From: Clostridium sp. 'deep sea'
GTDB taxonomy: Bacteria > Bacillota > UBA994 > PWPR01
Direction of reading: 5' to 3'
DNA length: 64,000 nt
Assembly (NCBI RefSeq): GCF_014931565.1
Contig: NZ_CP063353.1
Location: forward strand, 1,488,001-1,552,000
Shown: in pieces, positions 19,142-28,095 of the stretch
Numbering within the stretch: the stretch's first letter is position 1
Layout: every line of letters starts with the position of its first letter
The notes under the pieces: model-generated
What the model saw: only the letters and a program-made list of their open reading frames with translations
Told to the model about the DNA's origin: nothing
The model's database searches: none
Program-made: the position numbers and the translations under genes

Positions 19142-20566
19142 TTAATTGTCCTTTAATAACTGCATGGCCACTAATTCTGCTACAGCAGACCTTTCCTCAG
19201 AGTATTGAGTAATCATTTCTAAACACAATTTTTTATTACTATTGTATAGGGTCGAAAACATATCCTCCATAACCTGCTGTTTGTTAAATTGCTGATCTTC
19301 AATTTTAGCAAAAGTTTGTTTAATATGTTCTTGCTGCTCTTTACTAAGCCTATCAGCATACCATGCTAAGTTATAGAAACTCCAAAATGCCATGTTTTCA
19401 TCTTTAAAGATTTCATTAGGTGGATTATAGTGTTTATCTCTTGCTATATCTACATGGTGTCTTGCTGGCACCTCTTTTATACCACAATACCATGGGGTAT
19501 AAACACTGAGGCAAGGAACCGATAATGCTCTCCATGCCAAACAACCAAATTCTACAGGATAATTACTTCTTAACTGAAAAATAGAACTCTCTTGGGTAGC
19601 TATATTACAGGCCATTCGTATTAAACAATGGTCTATATCAGCCTCATATCTGTGAGGGTTACCATCTGTGAAGTTAGTTAATTGTGGTATGTTTTCTAAA
19701 TGACTTCTCAACAAACCCATTACCCACTTTACATTTACTTTTTGCTTTGGCTTTACTGCAAAAGGTAGTGCTGTTTTAGGTGGATATTCCGCAGTTTTAC
19801 CAGAAATTAAACTCTGAACATACCACTGACGTGAATCTACCCCATATTTATTACGCAATGTTTCAGCATTTGCATTACTGCTATAGGCCTTGGTAAAGTT
19901 AAATTGCTCGTTTTTGTTATGCCATCCTCTGGCTATAGCATACTCTATTAAACCCTTAGAATAAATTGTTTTACTGGGGTCGTTTAAATGTATTTCCTGA
20001 TTAATGATATGGGTGTTAGGAACAACTACTACCTTGTCATCTGGTACTCTATTGGCAATATAGTGTTTTCCTCTTACAATCGACATTATCCAGGCCTCAT
20101 TGGCATCGGCAATAGTTAGAGTTCTGCCTGTACCTGTGTAACCAAATTGCTCTATTATTTTAGCAGCAACTAACACACCTTCTTTAGCAGTTTTAGCTAA
20201 CATAGCAATGAGTTGGGGCAACATATAGCCAACCCCACCATCTACAATATCGCCTCTTTTGCTTACAATCTCTATGTCATCTTCTTTTGTGGGACAACCA
20301 TTGCCTGCAACTGCTACCCCATGTTCATTAAAGCAATTATCGCTAAACTCTAAACCAGGGCTTTCCAGCCACAGGTAAGAGTATGTTTCACCGTTATATC
20401 TATATAGCCCACCATTATTCAATTTAATTCCAGATAGCCCACCATTATTCTCAATTTAATTCCAGATTCAGAGCTATACTTTTCTACCATAGTTTTGCTC
20501 ATTATGACCAAATATTACTGATCCATCTGTGGTAGTTAGTTTGCCAGCAATTATTGCAAAACACAT
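19142..20566 (-). pseudogene. C69 family dipeptidase, broken near its N-terminus
   Basis: The 5' end at 20566 encodes MCFAIIAGKLTTTDGS and FGHNEQN, the classic C69 start whose Cys2 becomes the nucleophile. GAGGGTGAG lies just upstream. That frame ends at a TAG after about 30 codons. A second frame continues with VEKYSSESGIKL, then breaks at a near-perfect tandem duplication of 30-32 bases (about 20409-20470). The remaining 426 codons (from 20422) match the family body, with TYSYLWLESPG, GTGRTLTIAD and CLSVYTPWY. Thus two shifts separate the catalytic Cys from the rest. The intact protein would be a cytoplasmic dipeptidase. Unless frameshifting or assembly error is involved, the product is inactive. 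It lies between nagA and cutC with almost no gaps. Confidence 0.85.
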
Positions 20567-20567
20567 T

Positions 20568-21728
20568 TTACTCACCCTCATTCTTGTTATTATTGTATAC
20601 TGTTATACCAGCAAGGATTGTTGTATGTACGGTTAACTCTTCATTACACAAAGCTATATCGGCAACCTTAAGTTCTTCTAAAGAGCCATAATCTTTATTT
20701 ATGTTTAATAGTGTTGCAGGGTTTAAGCTTGCCATATTAACTACTTCACAGATACTTAAGTTGCTATTTTTCATAATATTTAGTATGGCCTTATTAAGGG
20801 TTAAGGTACTGCCTGCAAGGCTATTATTGTGTTTTAATCTGGCTATGTTATTTTTTACAACCACTGTTTGTCCGGCAAAATCATACTCTCCATCAGATAA
20901 ACCAGTGGCCTTCATGGAGTCGGATATTAAAACAAGTTTGTTTAGCTTTTTTACGTTTGAGATAATTCTGTACCATGCAGGGTGAACATGAATATTGTCA
21001 GCAATTAACTCACAATAAATATCTTTTTCTAATACTGCCCCTACAATGCCTGGTTCACGATGATGCAGTGATGTCATGCCATTAAATAAATGGGTTGCAC
21101 TTTTAACACCCCGCTCTAAAGCATAACAGGCAATATCATAACTAGCTAAACTATGCCCCATAGATAACACTATATTGGGGTAATGTTGGGTAAGATATTC
21201 TGTAAATATAAAATCATTATCTTGCTCGGGAGCATAAGTTATTATTTTAATTACATCACTAAATTCATCTATTAAAGTAGAGTTTGGCTTTACGATATAC
21301 TGCTCGTTTTGAGCCCCTTTTTTTAGTTTATTTATAAAGGGTCCCTCTAGGTGCGCACCCAAAATCCTACTATTTAAAGCTAGTTTTTTACAATTTCTTA
21401 TATTTATCAAAGCATTCTTAATATTATTTAATGAGTCAGTCATAGTTGTAGGTAAAAAACTTGTTATACCATTTTGACTATTAAAATCACAGATTGTTTT
21501 AAGAGATTTAGCACAACTATCCATGCTATCTGCACCACAATTACCATGGGTATGAATATCTATTAATCCTGGCAAAGCATAACCACCTTCAGCATCTATT
21601 TCCTGTTCATACTGACCAATGGGTAAAGGCATAGTGCCTATTTCTATTATTCTGTTGGTATATAAAAGGTATCCATTTGTTATAACCTTTTTGGGGGTTA
21701 TTATCTTTGCATTATAAATTGCTTTCAT
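20568..21728 (-). CDS. nagA: N-acetylglucosamine-6-phosphate deacetylase
   Basis: A 386-aa amidohydrolase-fold enzyme that converts GlcNAc-6-phosphate to glucosamine-6-phosphate and acetate in the cytoplasm. It shows PGLIDIHTHG, LGAHLEGPF, a GHS metal ligand, ATHLFNGMTSLHHREPG and the catalytic Asp in LISDSMKATG. The ATG has GGAGG seven bases upstream, within the end of the ROK gene; the intergenic gap is one base. The next gene, the C69 dipeptidase, begins one base after its stop. Together with the upstream kinase this forms the two first steps of GlcNAc catabolism. No nagB is visible here. Confidence 0.94.
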   Translation of the reverse strand: MKAIYNAKIITPKKVITNGYLLYTNRIIEIGTMPLPIGQYEQEIDAEGGYALPGLIDIHTHGNCGADSMDSCAKSLKTICDFNSQNGITSFLPTTMTDSLNNIKNALINIRNCKKLALNSRILGAHLEGPFINKLKKGAQNEQYIVKPNSTLIDEFSDVIKIITYAPEQDNDFIFTEYLTQHYPNIVLSMGHSLASYDIACYALERGVKSATHLFNGMTSLHHREPGIVGAVLEKDIYCELIADNIHVHPAWYRIISNVKKLNKLVLISDSMKATGLSDGEYDFAGQTVVVKNNIARLKHNNSLAGSTLTLNKAILNIMKNSNLSICEVVNMASLNPATLLNINKDYGSLEELKVADIALCNEELTVHTTILAGITVYNNNKNEGE

Positions 21729-21729
21729 T

Positions 21730-22638
21730 TTATTCCTCCAATAAGTCTAATGCTAACTTGGCACTACCTAAAGCACCCGCATCATTTAATAGTTTAGCAG
21801 GCAAAATTTTAACGGCTACACCTTTATTGCTTTTTAGGTTTAAGAGACTATTGAGCTCCTGCCACCAATGTTGTTTAGTATGAATTAAACCTCCACTTAT
21901 AATAAAGGCTTGGGGATCTAAAATATTTTGAATACTAACTAAAAGAGTTGCAAGGTCATTGGCAAAGTTCATCATTACCTTTACTGCCTTAGGGTCTTTT
22001 TGCTTTAAGGCTACAAAAACATCTTCTCCACTTTTAGCCTCTCCACCTAAATCATTAAAATTGCTTACTAAGGCTGTTCCTGATAAGTAGAGCTCTGCAC
22101 AACCCCGTTGACCACATAAACAGGCTTTACCATTAGGGTATAAAATACTATGCCCAATCTCTCCCCCTCGCCAACTATGGCCTGATAATACTCCAAATTT
22201 TTTATTAACATAGGCTCCTCCAACACTGGTGCCTAAAGTCACTACCATATAATCGCTCAGGTTTTGCCCTGCTCCTAACCAGCCTTCACCAATTGCGGCT
22301 GCATTGGCATCATTCTCTACAACAATAGGTAGATTAAAATGTTTACCTACATGTTCTCTTAGCTTGATGTTAACCCAGTCCTTAATTACTCCCATTGAGT
22401 ATACTACAATACCCTCACTTGCATTCACATAGCCAGGTGTGCCTATGCCAATAGATTCTATATTTTTTTGTGATATTAAAGTATTTCTTATTAAATTAAT
22501 TAATAGAGATAACACATGTTGTTGTCCTAAATACCCCTCTGTTTTAGCTGTTTCTTTATGTAAAATTATGCCCTTTTCATTGGTAACTATTGCACTAATT
22601 TTAGTTCCACCAATATCTATTCCTAGCACCTTAGCCAT
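21730..22638 (-). CDS. ROK family sugar kinase, probably for N-acetylglucosamine
   Basis: A 302-aa kinase with the ATP-binding start VLGIDIGGTKISA, a central VENDANAAAIGE, and the ROK zinc motif in GKACLCGQRGCAELYLSG. ROK enzymes phosphorylate glucose, GlcNAc or ManNAc; being first in an operon with nagA points to GlcNAc. No N-terminal HTH is present, so it is an enzyme and not a ROK repressor. The ribosome binding site is weak (GTTGG). It heads a minus-strand operon running to the histidine kinase. Confidence 0.9.
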   Translation of the reverse strand: MAKVLGIDIGGTKISAIVTNEKGIILHKETAKTEGYLGQQHVLSLLINLIRNTLISQKNIESIGIGTPGYVNASEGIVVYSMGVIKDWVNIKLREHVGKHFNLPIVVENDANAAAIGEGWLGAGQNLSDYMVVTLGTSVGGAYVNKKFGVLSGHSWRGGEIGHSILYPNGKACLCGQRGCAELYLSGTALVSNFNDLGGEAKSGEDVFVALKQKDPKAVKVMMNFANDLATLLVSIQNILDPQAFIISGGLIHTKQHWWQELNSLLNLKSNKGVAVKILPAKLLNDAGALGSAKLALDLLEE

Positions 22639-22761
22639 CTTATATCCAACTCTCTATTTTGTATAGCAATATTATAGCATTATGTTTGCTTGCAGCAAAC
22701 GGGTGAACTCGTTTTGTTTTATAAATGATTCTTATTAATTAGGTATTTTTCTTATCTACAT

Positions 22762-22788
22762 AAAAATGGTGGACATAAAGTCCACCAC
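22762..22788 (-). terminator. Terminator after the S41-like gene
   Basis: GGTGGAC/GTCCACC with a 5-base loop, followed on the minus strand by ATTTTTA. It also insulates the ROK operon promoter. Confidence 0.75.
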
Positions 22789-22865
22789 TAGCCTATTCAC
22801 AAAACATTTTACTAATATTATTACCATGTTTAATTGTTCATACTAAGAATCCAATTTATAGCTAC

Positions 22866-24254
22866 TTAATTTTCTTGAGTTATCATTTTTAGCAATGCCT
22901 CAATTTGGGCGTCTCTATTTTCTTTTATATCTTCTGCTACGGTATAAACTATTTCATGGGGTGTTAAGCAGGTTGCTGGGTCATTATTTTTATTTGGTCT
23001 AGTTAATTTTTTATATGATACTGTAAACATATATCCAGAGTTAGGCAACTGAAAACTTAAACAATCTCCATACCTTGTTGCAGAATTTCCTGTAGGCTCA
23101 CCAATAATGGTGGCTATTTTATTGTCGTAGCTTATAACTGCAAACTGACAAGCAGTACCAAAGGTATGGTTTGAGGTTAATATATAAAATTTACCTTTAA
23201 ATAAAAGGCTTTCTGCTTGATGTTTATTAATATTTAAGACATTTTTATATTGTTTGTAACCCCTTGTTTTGGCTATATTAGATTTTTGCTTAGCGGCATC
23301 TTTAGAGTATCTAACATATGAGTCATAGTATTTTAACTCATTTACAAAACCTAAATAAGAAAACAGCTCCGTTATAACGCTAAAATCTGCTTCCGTATTT
23401 TTTCTTATATCAATAGCTACATGCTGTATTTTTTTCGCTGCTACTTGTTTAAAAAATTTATGCAGCTTAGTTCTAAACTCATTATTATAGTTACCTGTAT
23501 TAAGTTGAAATACCGCTAAGGACATCTCATCATAAAATATAGTAGTAATATTCTCAAGCTTTTGATTATTTACTTTAGCCAACTCCCTAGTACTTATAAG
23601 GGGCAAATTAGCAGTAAATTCTTGGTTTTCTCTTTTATAGGTTACGGTAACAGTGTTATCTAAATTAATGAGTCCTAAATGCCTTAGTATTACTTCTTTT
23701 TTTAACTCAGCTGGAGCTTTTGCTCGAATCCAACCTTTATTTTCGGCAGGAATAAAGTGAGCTAAGCTGTCAAAAATATTTGGTAAAGTATTATTGCCAA
23801 TTTTTATTATTTGGTCACCTTGTTTTAATATATCTGTATCTTTAGTAACTACCACGCTTCTTTTTAACCAAGTTATAGGTAAATTGAGTGCTAGGCTTTG
23901 CTTTGTATTTTCACAATTGATATAAGTGTGGGAGTCTTGTAAAGAGCCAGCTATTTGGGTTACTTTAAAATAAAAATCACCCGCAGTTAAAGGTGTGGTA
24001 ATTTGTTTATTTACAGCTTCTATTGCTTGCTCTAAATATTGAGGAATACCAGCTTGGGTAACTGGATGCACAGATTTTAACTTAGAAATTAAGTAATTAA
24101 TATCTTCTTGCATTTGGCTAAGGCTCATTTCGGCTGAGGGTGATAATTGAGCTATAGTATTCAAATTGGTTTGACTAGTTATATTTAACCTTGAGGCTAT
24201 AAATATTATTAATAGTAATCCTACTATAGCCAGACCTGTTTTTTTAGAATTCAT
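22866..24254 (-). CDS. S41 family peptidase-like protein, catalytic Ser apparently missing
   Basis: A 462-aa protein with an N-terminal signal or anchor helix (about 7-23), so it acts outside the membrane. The C-terminal half matches the S41 (C-terminal processing peptidase) fold, with YILTSNHTFGTACQFA, a GEPTGN loop and a following GDCLSFQLPNSG. In active relatives I recall TFSSxxxFA at that place, with Ser as nucleophile; here the position is Gly366, followed by Thr. The protein may be a pseudoenzyme or may use another residue. GGAGGG lies upstream of the ATG. It stands alone with its own terminator. Confidence 0.8.
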   Translation of the reverse strand: MNSKKTGLAIVGLLLIIFIASRLNITSQTNLNTIAQLSPSAEMSLSQMQEDINYLISKLKSVHPVTQAGIPQYLEQAIEAVNKQITTPLTAGDFYFKVTQIAGSLQDSHTYINCENTKQSLALNLPITWLKRSVVVTKDTDILKQGDQIIKIGNNTLPNIFDSLAHFIPAENKGWIRAKAPAELKKEVILRHLGLINLDNTVTVTYKRENQEFTANLPLISTRELAKVNNQKLENITTIFYDEMSLAVFQLNTGNYNNEFRTKLHKFFKQVAAKKIQHVAIDIRKNTEADFSVITELFSYLGFVNELKYYDSYVRYSKDAAKQKSNIAKTRGYKQYKNVLNINKHQAESLLFKGKFYILTSNHTFGTACQFAVISYDNKIATIIGEPTGNSATRYGDCLSFQLPNSGYMFTVSYKKLTRPNKNNDPATCLTPHEIVYTVAEDIKENRDAQIEALLKMITQEN

Positions 24255-24349
24255 AATAAGCCCTCCAAATTTATATGCTATTAATAAATAAACTAAATAG
24301 TACTATAAGTTAATTATATCAATGTTTATTGTTACAATTAGTCGAAACA

Positions 24350-24380
24350 TGGTTGGGGCTTACACTTTGTGTTTCGCGGG
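24350..24380 (+). repeat. Family II hairpin with ACAC/GTGT stem
   Basis: GGGG, then CTTACAC, TTT, GTGT, then CGGGG. The layout matches the hairpins at 2128-2212. Confidence 0.5.
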
Positions 24381-24397
24381 GTGGAGATTGCGTTGGG

Positions 24398-24456
24398 AAC
24401 GCTAGGGACGGGTGATTTTGTTCGGAAAACGAACAAAATCACCCGTCCCTAGCGTT
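24398..24456. repeat. Perfect 27-bp inverted repeat with a 5-base loop
   Basis: Arms 24398-24424 and 24430-24456 are exact reverse complements around GAAAA. The arm starts AACGCTAGGGACGGGTG. It is flanked by GGG on the left and CGG on the right, as are the short family II hairpins. There is no T-tract, so it is not a plain terminator. Confidence 0.95.
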
Positions 24457-24510
24457 CGGCAATTCTTACTTAAAGCTTCTCATTTTTAAACCAATAATTG
24501 TTTTTTAATC

Positions 24511-24603
24511 CGCGCCAGCCCAAACCGTGAACGAAGTGAACCTACCCCGAATACCCAACAGGTATTCCCAAACCGCGACGTTTCCCCAAACGAGCCCACC
24601 CCA
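24511..24603. repeat. Composite hairpin module, copy 3 (shortened)
   Basis: Shares CGCGCCAGCCCAAACCG, the CAACA-loop hairpin and the CGAGCCCACCCC tail with the modules at 2338-2783. Its hairpin stem is GAATACC/GGTATTC instead of GAATGCC/GGCATTC: both arms changed together. The first inner hairpin is replaced by an unpaired GTGAAC direct repeat. It ends in the same terminator as copy 2. Confidence 0.75.
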
Positions 24604-24605
24604 AA

Positions 24606-24638
24606 TAAAAAAGCTTAGGCTTTTTTATTCGCCTAAGC
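24606..24638 (-). terminator. Terminator overlapping the CAP gene stop codon
   Basis: GCTTAGGC/GCCTAAGC stem, then TTTTTT on the minus strand. The TAA of the CAP gene at 24625-24627 lies in the loop, and the 5' arm encodes the last residues. Confidence 0.85.
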
Positions 24639-25782
24639 TTGGTGTTATAAAATTTTGCGTATAATAAGCTTTTTTATCTCCATCATAATAAAACACGCCT
24701 ACTCCTAATTTGCTGTAATTGCCTAATATATTATCTCGGTGACTCTTTGAATTCATTAAAGCTTCAAATGCAAAGATAGAATTTCTTTGTCCTTTTGCGA
24801 TATTTTCCGAGGCTAATACATATTTTAATCCATGCTCTGTCAATCTATCAAAAGGTGTTTTGCCTTTCTTGTTTGTGTGATCAAAATATTTATTTTTAGC
24901 CATGTCACAGCTATGACTATAGGCCACAGATGCTATGTTATTATCCCACTCAAAACAGTTTAAACTATTTCTTATGCGAATAGTATTATTTAAGTCAAAC
25001 ATTTGTTTACTCATTGCTTTTTGCCATTCTACTGAATCAAAATCATCATAATTACCTATATAAATATCATTAAAAGGCAGTTTTTTATCCCACATCATCA
25101 TTCCTGTAACTGTATTATTATGATAAATGTCATAAAAGATATAGGCATATAATTGTTTGTTAAATTTGTATAGTGCCATACCATCATTATTAGTTACAGT
25201 GTATGTTTTATTACCCTCTTCAAAAGTGGGTAAAGGGCTTCCTAGTTTTCTATCAATTATACTTTTTTCTAAACCTAATTTAACAGAGTGTTCTAAATCC
25301 CAGTCGCCAATATTACTATATACGGCGATTACCTCGTTATCTTTAACCCCTGCCTGCACATACTTTTCTAAATTTTTATTATATACATACCAAGTAAATC
25401 CATGTATTGATGTATCCACTCTATTTGGTAATCCTAAAGCATCTATCAACTCATCTTTACTCATACCTACATTTACACCATTAATACCTGCACTATTAAT
25501 ACTTTTTAACTCACTAAATAAATCTTTTTTATCATTTATATGGGCTATCTTGTTTTTACTATCGTAAACGACCTCTTTGTTTAGTAGTTGAGAGACCTCT
25601 CTCAATGGCACATACAAAGTACCTTCATATGTCATGCTATTAACAGCAATAGGTTTATTATTAACATAAACCTGAGAATCATTAAACAAGACAGCTATGC
25701 GTTGATGCACTGAAGATGCCATAGCCGGTATTGTTAGTAGTACAAATAGTAATATACAAATATACTTTTTTTTAATACGCAT
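24625..25782 (-). CDS. Secreted CAP-domain protein (YkwD-like) with copper amine oxidase-type N-domain
   Basis: A 385-aa exported protein. A signal peptide covers about residues 1-23. Residues 35-70 form a stalk domain like the copper amine oxidase N-terminal repeat (YVNNKPIAV, LYVPLREVSQLL). A CAP-associated region follows at about 95-235 with GMSKDELIDALG. The CAP/SCP domain at about 255-380 has YSHSCDMAKNKYFDH, ASENIA and MNSKSHRDNIL. Such proteins occur on spore-former surfaces; function is unclear. Its ATG overlaps the stop of the glycosylase gene by one base (TAATG). Its C-terminus is encoded inside the terminator hairpin. Confidence 0.88.
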   Translation of the reverse strand: MRIKKKYICILLFVLLTIPAMASSVHQRIAVLFNDSQVYVNNKPIAVNSMTYEGTLYVPLREVSQLLNKEVVYDSKNKIAHINDKKDLFSELKSINSAGINGVNVGMSKDELIDALGLPNRVDTSIHGFTWYVYNKNLEKYVQAGVKDNEVIAVYSNIGDWDLEHSVKLGLEKSIIDRKLGSPLPTFEEGNKTYTVTNNDGMALYKFNKQLYAYIFYDIYHNNTVTGMMMWDKKLPFNDIYIGNYDDFDSVEWQKAMSKQMFDLNNTIRIRNSLNCFEWDNNIASVAYSHSCDMAKNKYFDHTNKKGKTPFDRLTEHGLKYVLASENIAKGQRNSIFAFEALMNSKSHRDNILGNYSKLGVGVFYYDGDKKAYYTQNFITPSLGE

Positions 25783-26294
25783 TATTTAACTCCCCTATTT
25801 ATATAAGACTTATTTATAATGGCCTTTTGCCACTCAACTAACTTCTTAGCATAAGCCATTGTGTATGCTGGACTAGAAGACGGTAATTTAATTAGTGTTT
25901 TATTTTCATACCATCTTTCATTAACATAACGTAAAAATAATTGTCTTGATTTTGCGCCATTAAACACAATTGTTTTAATATTAGGGAATGTAACAAATAA
26001 CCACTGAAAGTTATTTACTAATGGCTTTTTAATGTCTGTATCTAAACTACCTTCTCTTACACATGACTTTACAACATCCCAAAGTGCAATTTTATTACTA
26101 AGCAAAAACTTTACTCTTTGCTCATAGTTATTTATGTATTCTGTATTAAATAAATCACATACTAAACGCCAAAACTGATTTCGTGAAAAAGCGTAATAGC
26201 GATGTTCGCTTAAAGACGTAACACTGGGCATTGAACCTAATATTAAAGTATTACACTGCTTATTAACTATTGGTCCAAAACCACTTATAAACAT
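25782..26294 (-). CDS. DNA-deoxyinosine glycosylase (UDG superfamily)
   Basis: A 170-aa protein of the hypoxanthine-DNA glycosylase branch of the uracil-DNA glycosylase fold. Seen motifs are LILGSMPSVTSL near the start, then YYAFSRNQFWRL, IALWDVV, and the late LPSSSPAYT. Members excise deoxyinosine, made by deamination of adenine, and start base excision repair. It is co-transcribed with an HTH regulator 18 bases upstream and overlaps the CAP gene by one base. Length is as usual. Confidence 0.87.
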   Translation of the reverse strand: MFISGFGPIVNKQCNTLILGSMPSVTSLSEHRYYAFSRNQFWRLVCDLFNTEYINNYEQRVKFLLSNKIALWDVVKSCVREGSLDTDIKKPLVNNFQWLFVTFPNIKTIVFNGAKSRQLFLRYVNERWYENKTLIKLPSSSPAYTMAYAKKLVEWQKAIINKSYINRGVK

Positions 26295-26312
26295 CTATTA
26301 CATCCTTTCCTC

Positions 26313-26591
26313 TTACTGTTTTCGATAAACTACATCTATCTCTTTAATCTCTCTGCTGTCTAAGTACTTTAACCAATAAGATCTATAAAAGAGGTCTTCT
26401 ATAGTTGTATCAAAGTATCTTGCCATTTTAATAGCTACATCCATCGATGGTTCCCTTAAACCTGTTTCAATTAGTCCGTAAAAACTTCTAGACATACCAA
26501 GCTCTTGCGCCAATTCTTTTTGAGTAAGTCCTTTTTTCTTACGCCTAATTCTGAGACCCTCTCTAATTTTCTTTTGCGAAACTTCTACCAT
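26313..26591 (-). CDS. XRE-family helix-turn-helix regulator
   Basis: A 92-aa protein almost wholly made of an XRE/Cro HTH domain (about residues 7-65), with LRIRRKKKGLTQKELAQELG and SRSFYGLIETGLREPS, then a short charged tail. AAGGAGG lies seven bases upstream of the ATG. It sits between a DUF3048 lipoprotein gene (52-base gap) and the glycosylase gene, and could control this operon. The target is unknown. Confidence 0.85.
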   Translation of the reverse strand: MVEVSQKKIREGLRIRRKKKGLTQKELAQELGMSRSFYGLIETGLREPSMDVAIKMARYFDTTIEDLFYRSYWLKYLDSREIKEIDVVYRKQ

Positions 26592-26643
26592 GTGTTCTCC
26601 TCCTTGTTAATAGTTAAACATAATTATTTCACTCTCAACAATG

Positions 26644-27651
26644 TTATTGAGAATTAACTAATGAAATAGTTGTGTTTTTATCAAGGCAGTGTACTTGTTG
26701 AATCCATACATTGCCCTTATCATAAATCCACACGCGCCCATCATCAAGTCGGTATGTAAAGTGGTCATTTACACTGTCTTTTTTCCATATACCACTGTAC
26801 ATTTTTCCATTACGCAAAAATATGGCTTTACCTTTTCCTATTATGTTCATTTCGCTCTGTTTGTAATCTACAGGAACATTCACTAATTTTGTTGGCGCTT
26901 CAATTATTATTAAGTTATCTGCATATATGTTATTACCAGATGCAGTGATAAATACATCTCCATTTAAATACCTTAAATACTGATCTTTATCCTCTTGGTA
27001 AATCCATGTTACATCATGAGGATACTTATCAGTGCCATATATTATATCTAGTTTATTTATATCTCTACCGCCTGTTAATTTACCACGTATTAATTTAGGC
27101 AGTGGTTTAAGTTCGTAATTTCTTTTAGCGGCATATTTCAAAAGAGATTTAGTTGTTATGTAGGCATTATGGGGTGCTTCACGACTTTTATCTCTTACAT
27201 AATAGCCACTTGCATTTGTTATGTCGCACATATCTTTAAGTCTTAAGTTTTTAATCATTGCCATCGCATCCATATTTCCACCAACATGTATGTAAAGAGT
27301 ATCATATGGTTTAATAGCCTGAGCATAGTAATATCTTGCACTTCTTACAGGCCCAACTCTAACCGGATCTTTAGTATAAAACCCAGCCATGTATCTTGTT
27401 ATAGTCCACTCGCAAATCATTTCATATACTATATCGGCTTTTTCTAAGTTTTGTTGAGGTCTAGCATTGGGGTGATCATCTACCATAACAAAAAAGGCAC
27501 CTGGTAACTCCGGCTTAATTCTAATGATAGGATTAGCAGCTACATCTGGCATTGGGCTAGCAGATATAACGGGAGCAAAGTTGTCATTTTGGCACCCTAC
27601 AAGAAACAAGAGTGTAACTAAAAAAAGAAATAACTTTTTTATAGGTTGCAT
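26644..27651 (-). CDS. DUF3048 (YerB-like) lipoprotein
   Basis: A 335-aa exported lipoprotein. The signal peptide ends in a lipobox LFLVGC, so the Cys would be lipid-modified. The mature part matches DUF3048: AFFVMVDDHPNARPQ, EKADIVYE, RVGPVRSARYY, HVGGNMDA and a C-terminal YRLDDGRVWIYDKGNVWIQ. Its role is unknown; B. subtilis YerB is the reference. The ATG at 27651 is chosen because TTGGAG precedes it; an in-frame ATG 18 bases upstream has no site. It heads the operon with the HTH, glycosylase and CAP genes. Confidence 0.88.
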   Translation of the reverse strand: MQPIKKLFLFLVTLLFLVGCQNDNFAPVISASPMPDVAANPIIRIKPELPGAFFVMVDDHPNARPQQNLEKADIVYEMICEWTITRYMAGFYTKDPVRVGPVRSARYYYAQAIKPYDTLYIHVGGNMDAMAMIKNLRLKDMCDITNASGYYVRDKSREAPHNAYITTKSLLKYAAKRNYELKPLPKLIRGKLTGGRDINKLDIIYGTDKYPHDVTWIYQEDKDQYLRYLNGDVFITASGNNIYADNLIIIEAPTKLVNVPVDYKQSEMNIIGKGKAIFLRNGKMYSGIWKKDSVNDHFTYRLDDGRVWIYDKGNVWIQQVHCLDKNTTISLVNSQ

Positions 27652-28095
27652 TGTTTTTCTCCAATTCACTTATTTATGGCTAATATTCTATCAGTATAAA
27701 CAGTTTTGTAAAAGGGCTAATTAAAATAAGTATAATAAACATTTAGTAAATTATCTATATTATTAATTTATTTATGTTTTTTTAGCTTTATTATTGTTTA
27801 TTTTAACCAATTATGACATATATAAAAGAAATGACTTTACTAATTAATGTTTTATTTAATTTTTGATACATTCAAAAGACATTATGTTTAAAAATATTTA
27901 AACTATTTTTATTATAATACTCTAATTATACATATAAACATACTTGAAATTTTATATAGATCATAAACATATACATTTATATTGCCTATTTTACTAATAA
28001 AATTAAAACTTATGGTAATTTTGCATTCTATTTTAATCCATATTTTTCTTAAACACAATTATACAAAATTTTTAGATAACAATAAATAATGAATT
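27652..28095. other. AT-rich intergenic region, 444 bp
   Basis: Very AT-rich, with no supported open frame or strong hairpin. It holds the promoter of the DUF3048 operon and the 3' end of the hydrolase gene. Confidence 0.4.

Noticed and set aside
21730-22638. ROK-type transcriptional repressor
   Set aside because: There is no N-terminal helix-turn-helix; the protein starts directly with the ATP-binding motif.
25157-25567. Plus-strand open frame of 136 codons
   Set aside because: It is antisense to the CAP gene, has no ribosome binding site and no recognisable protein features.
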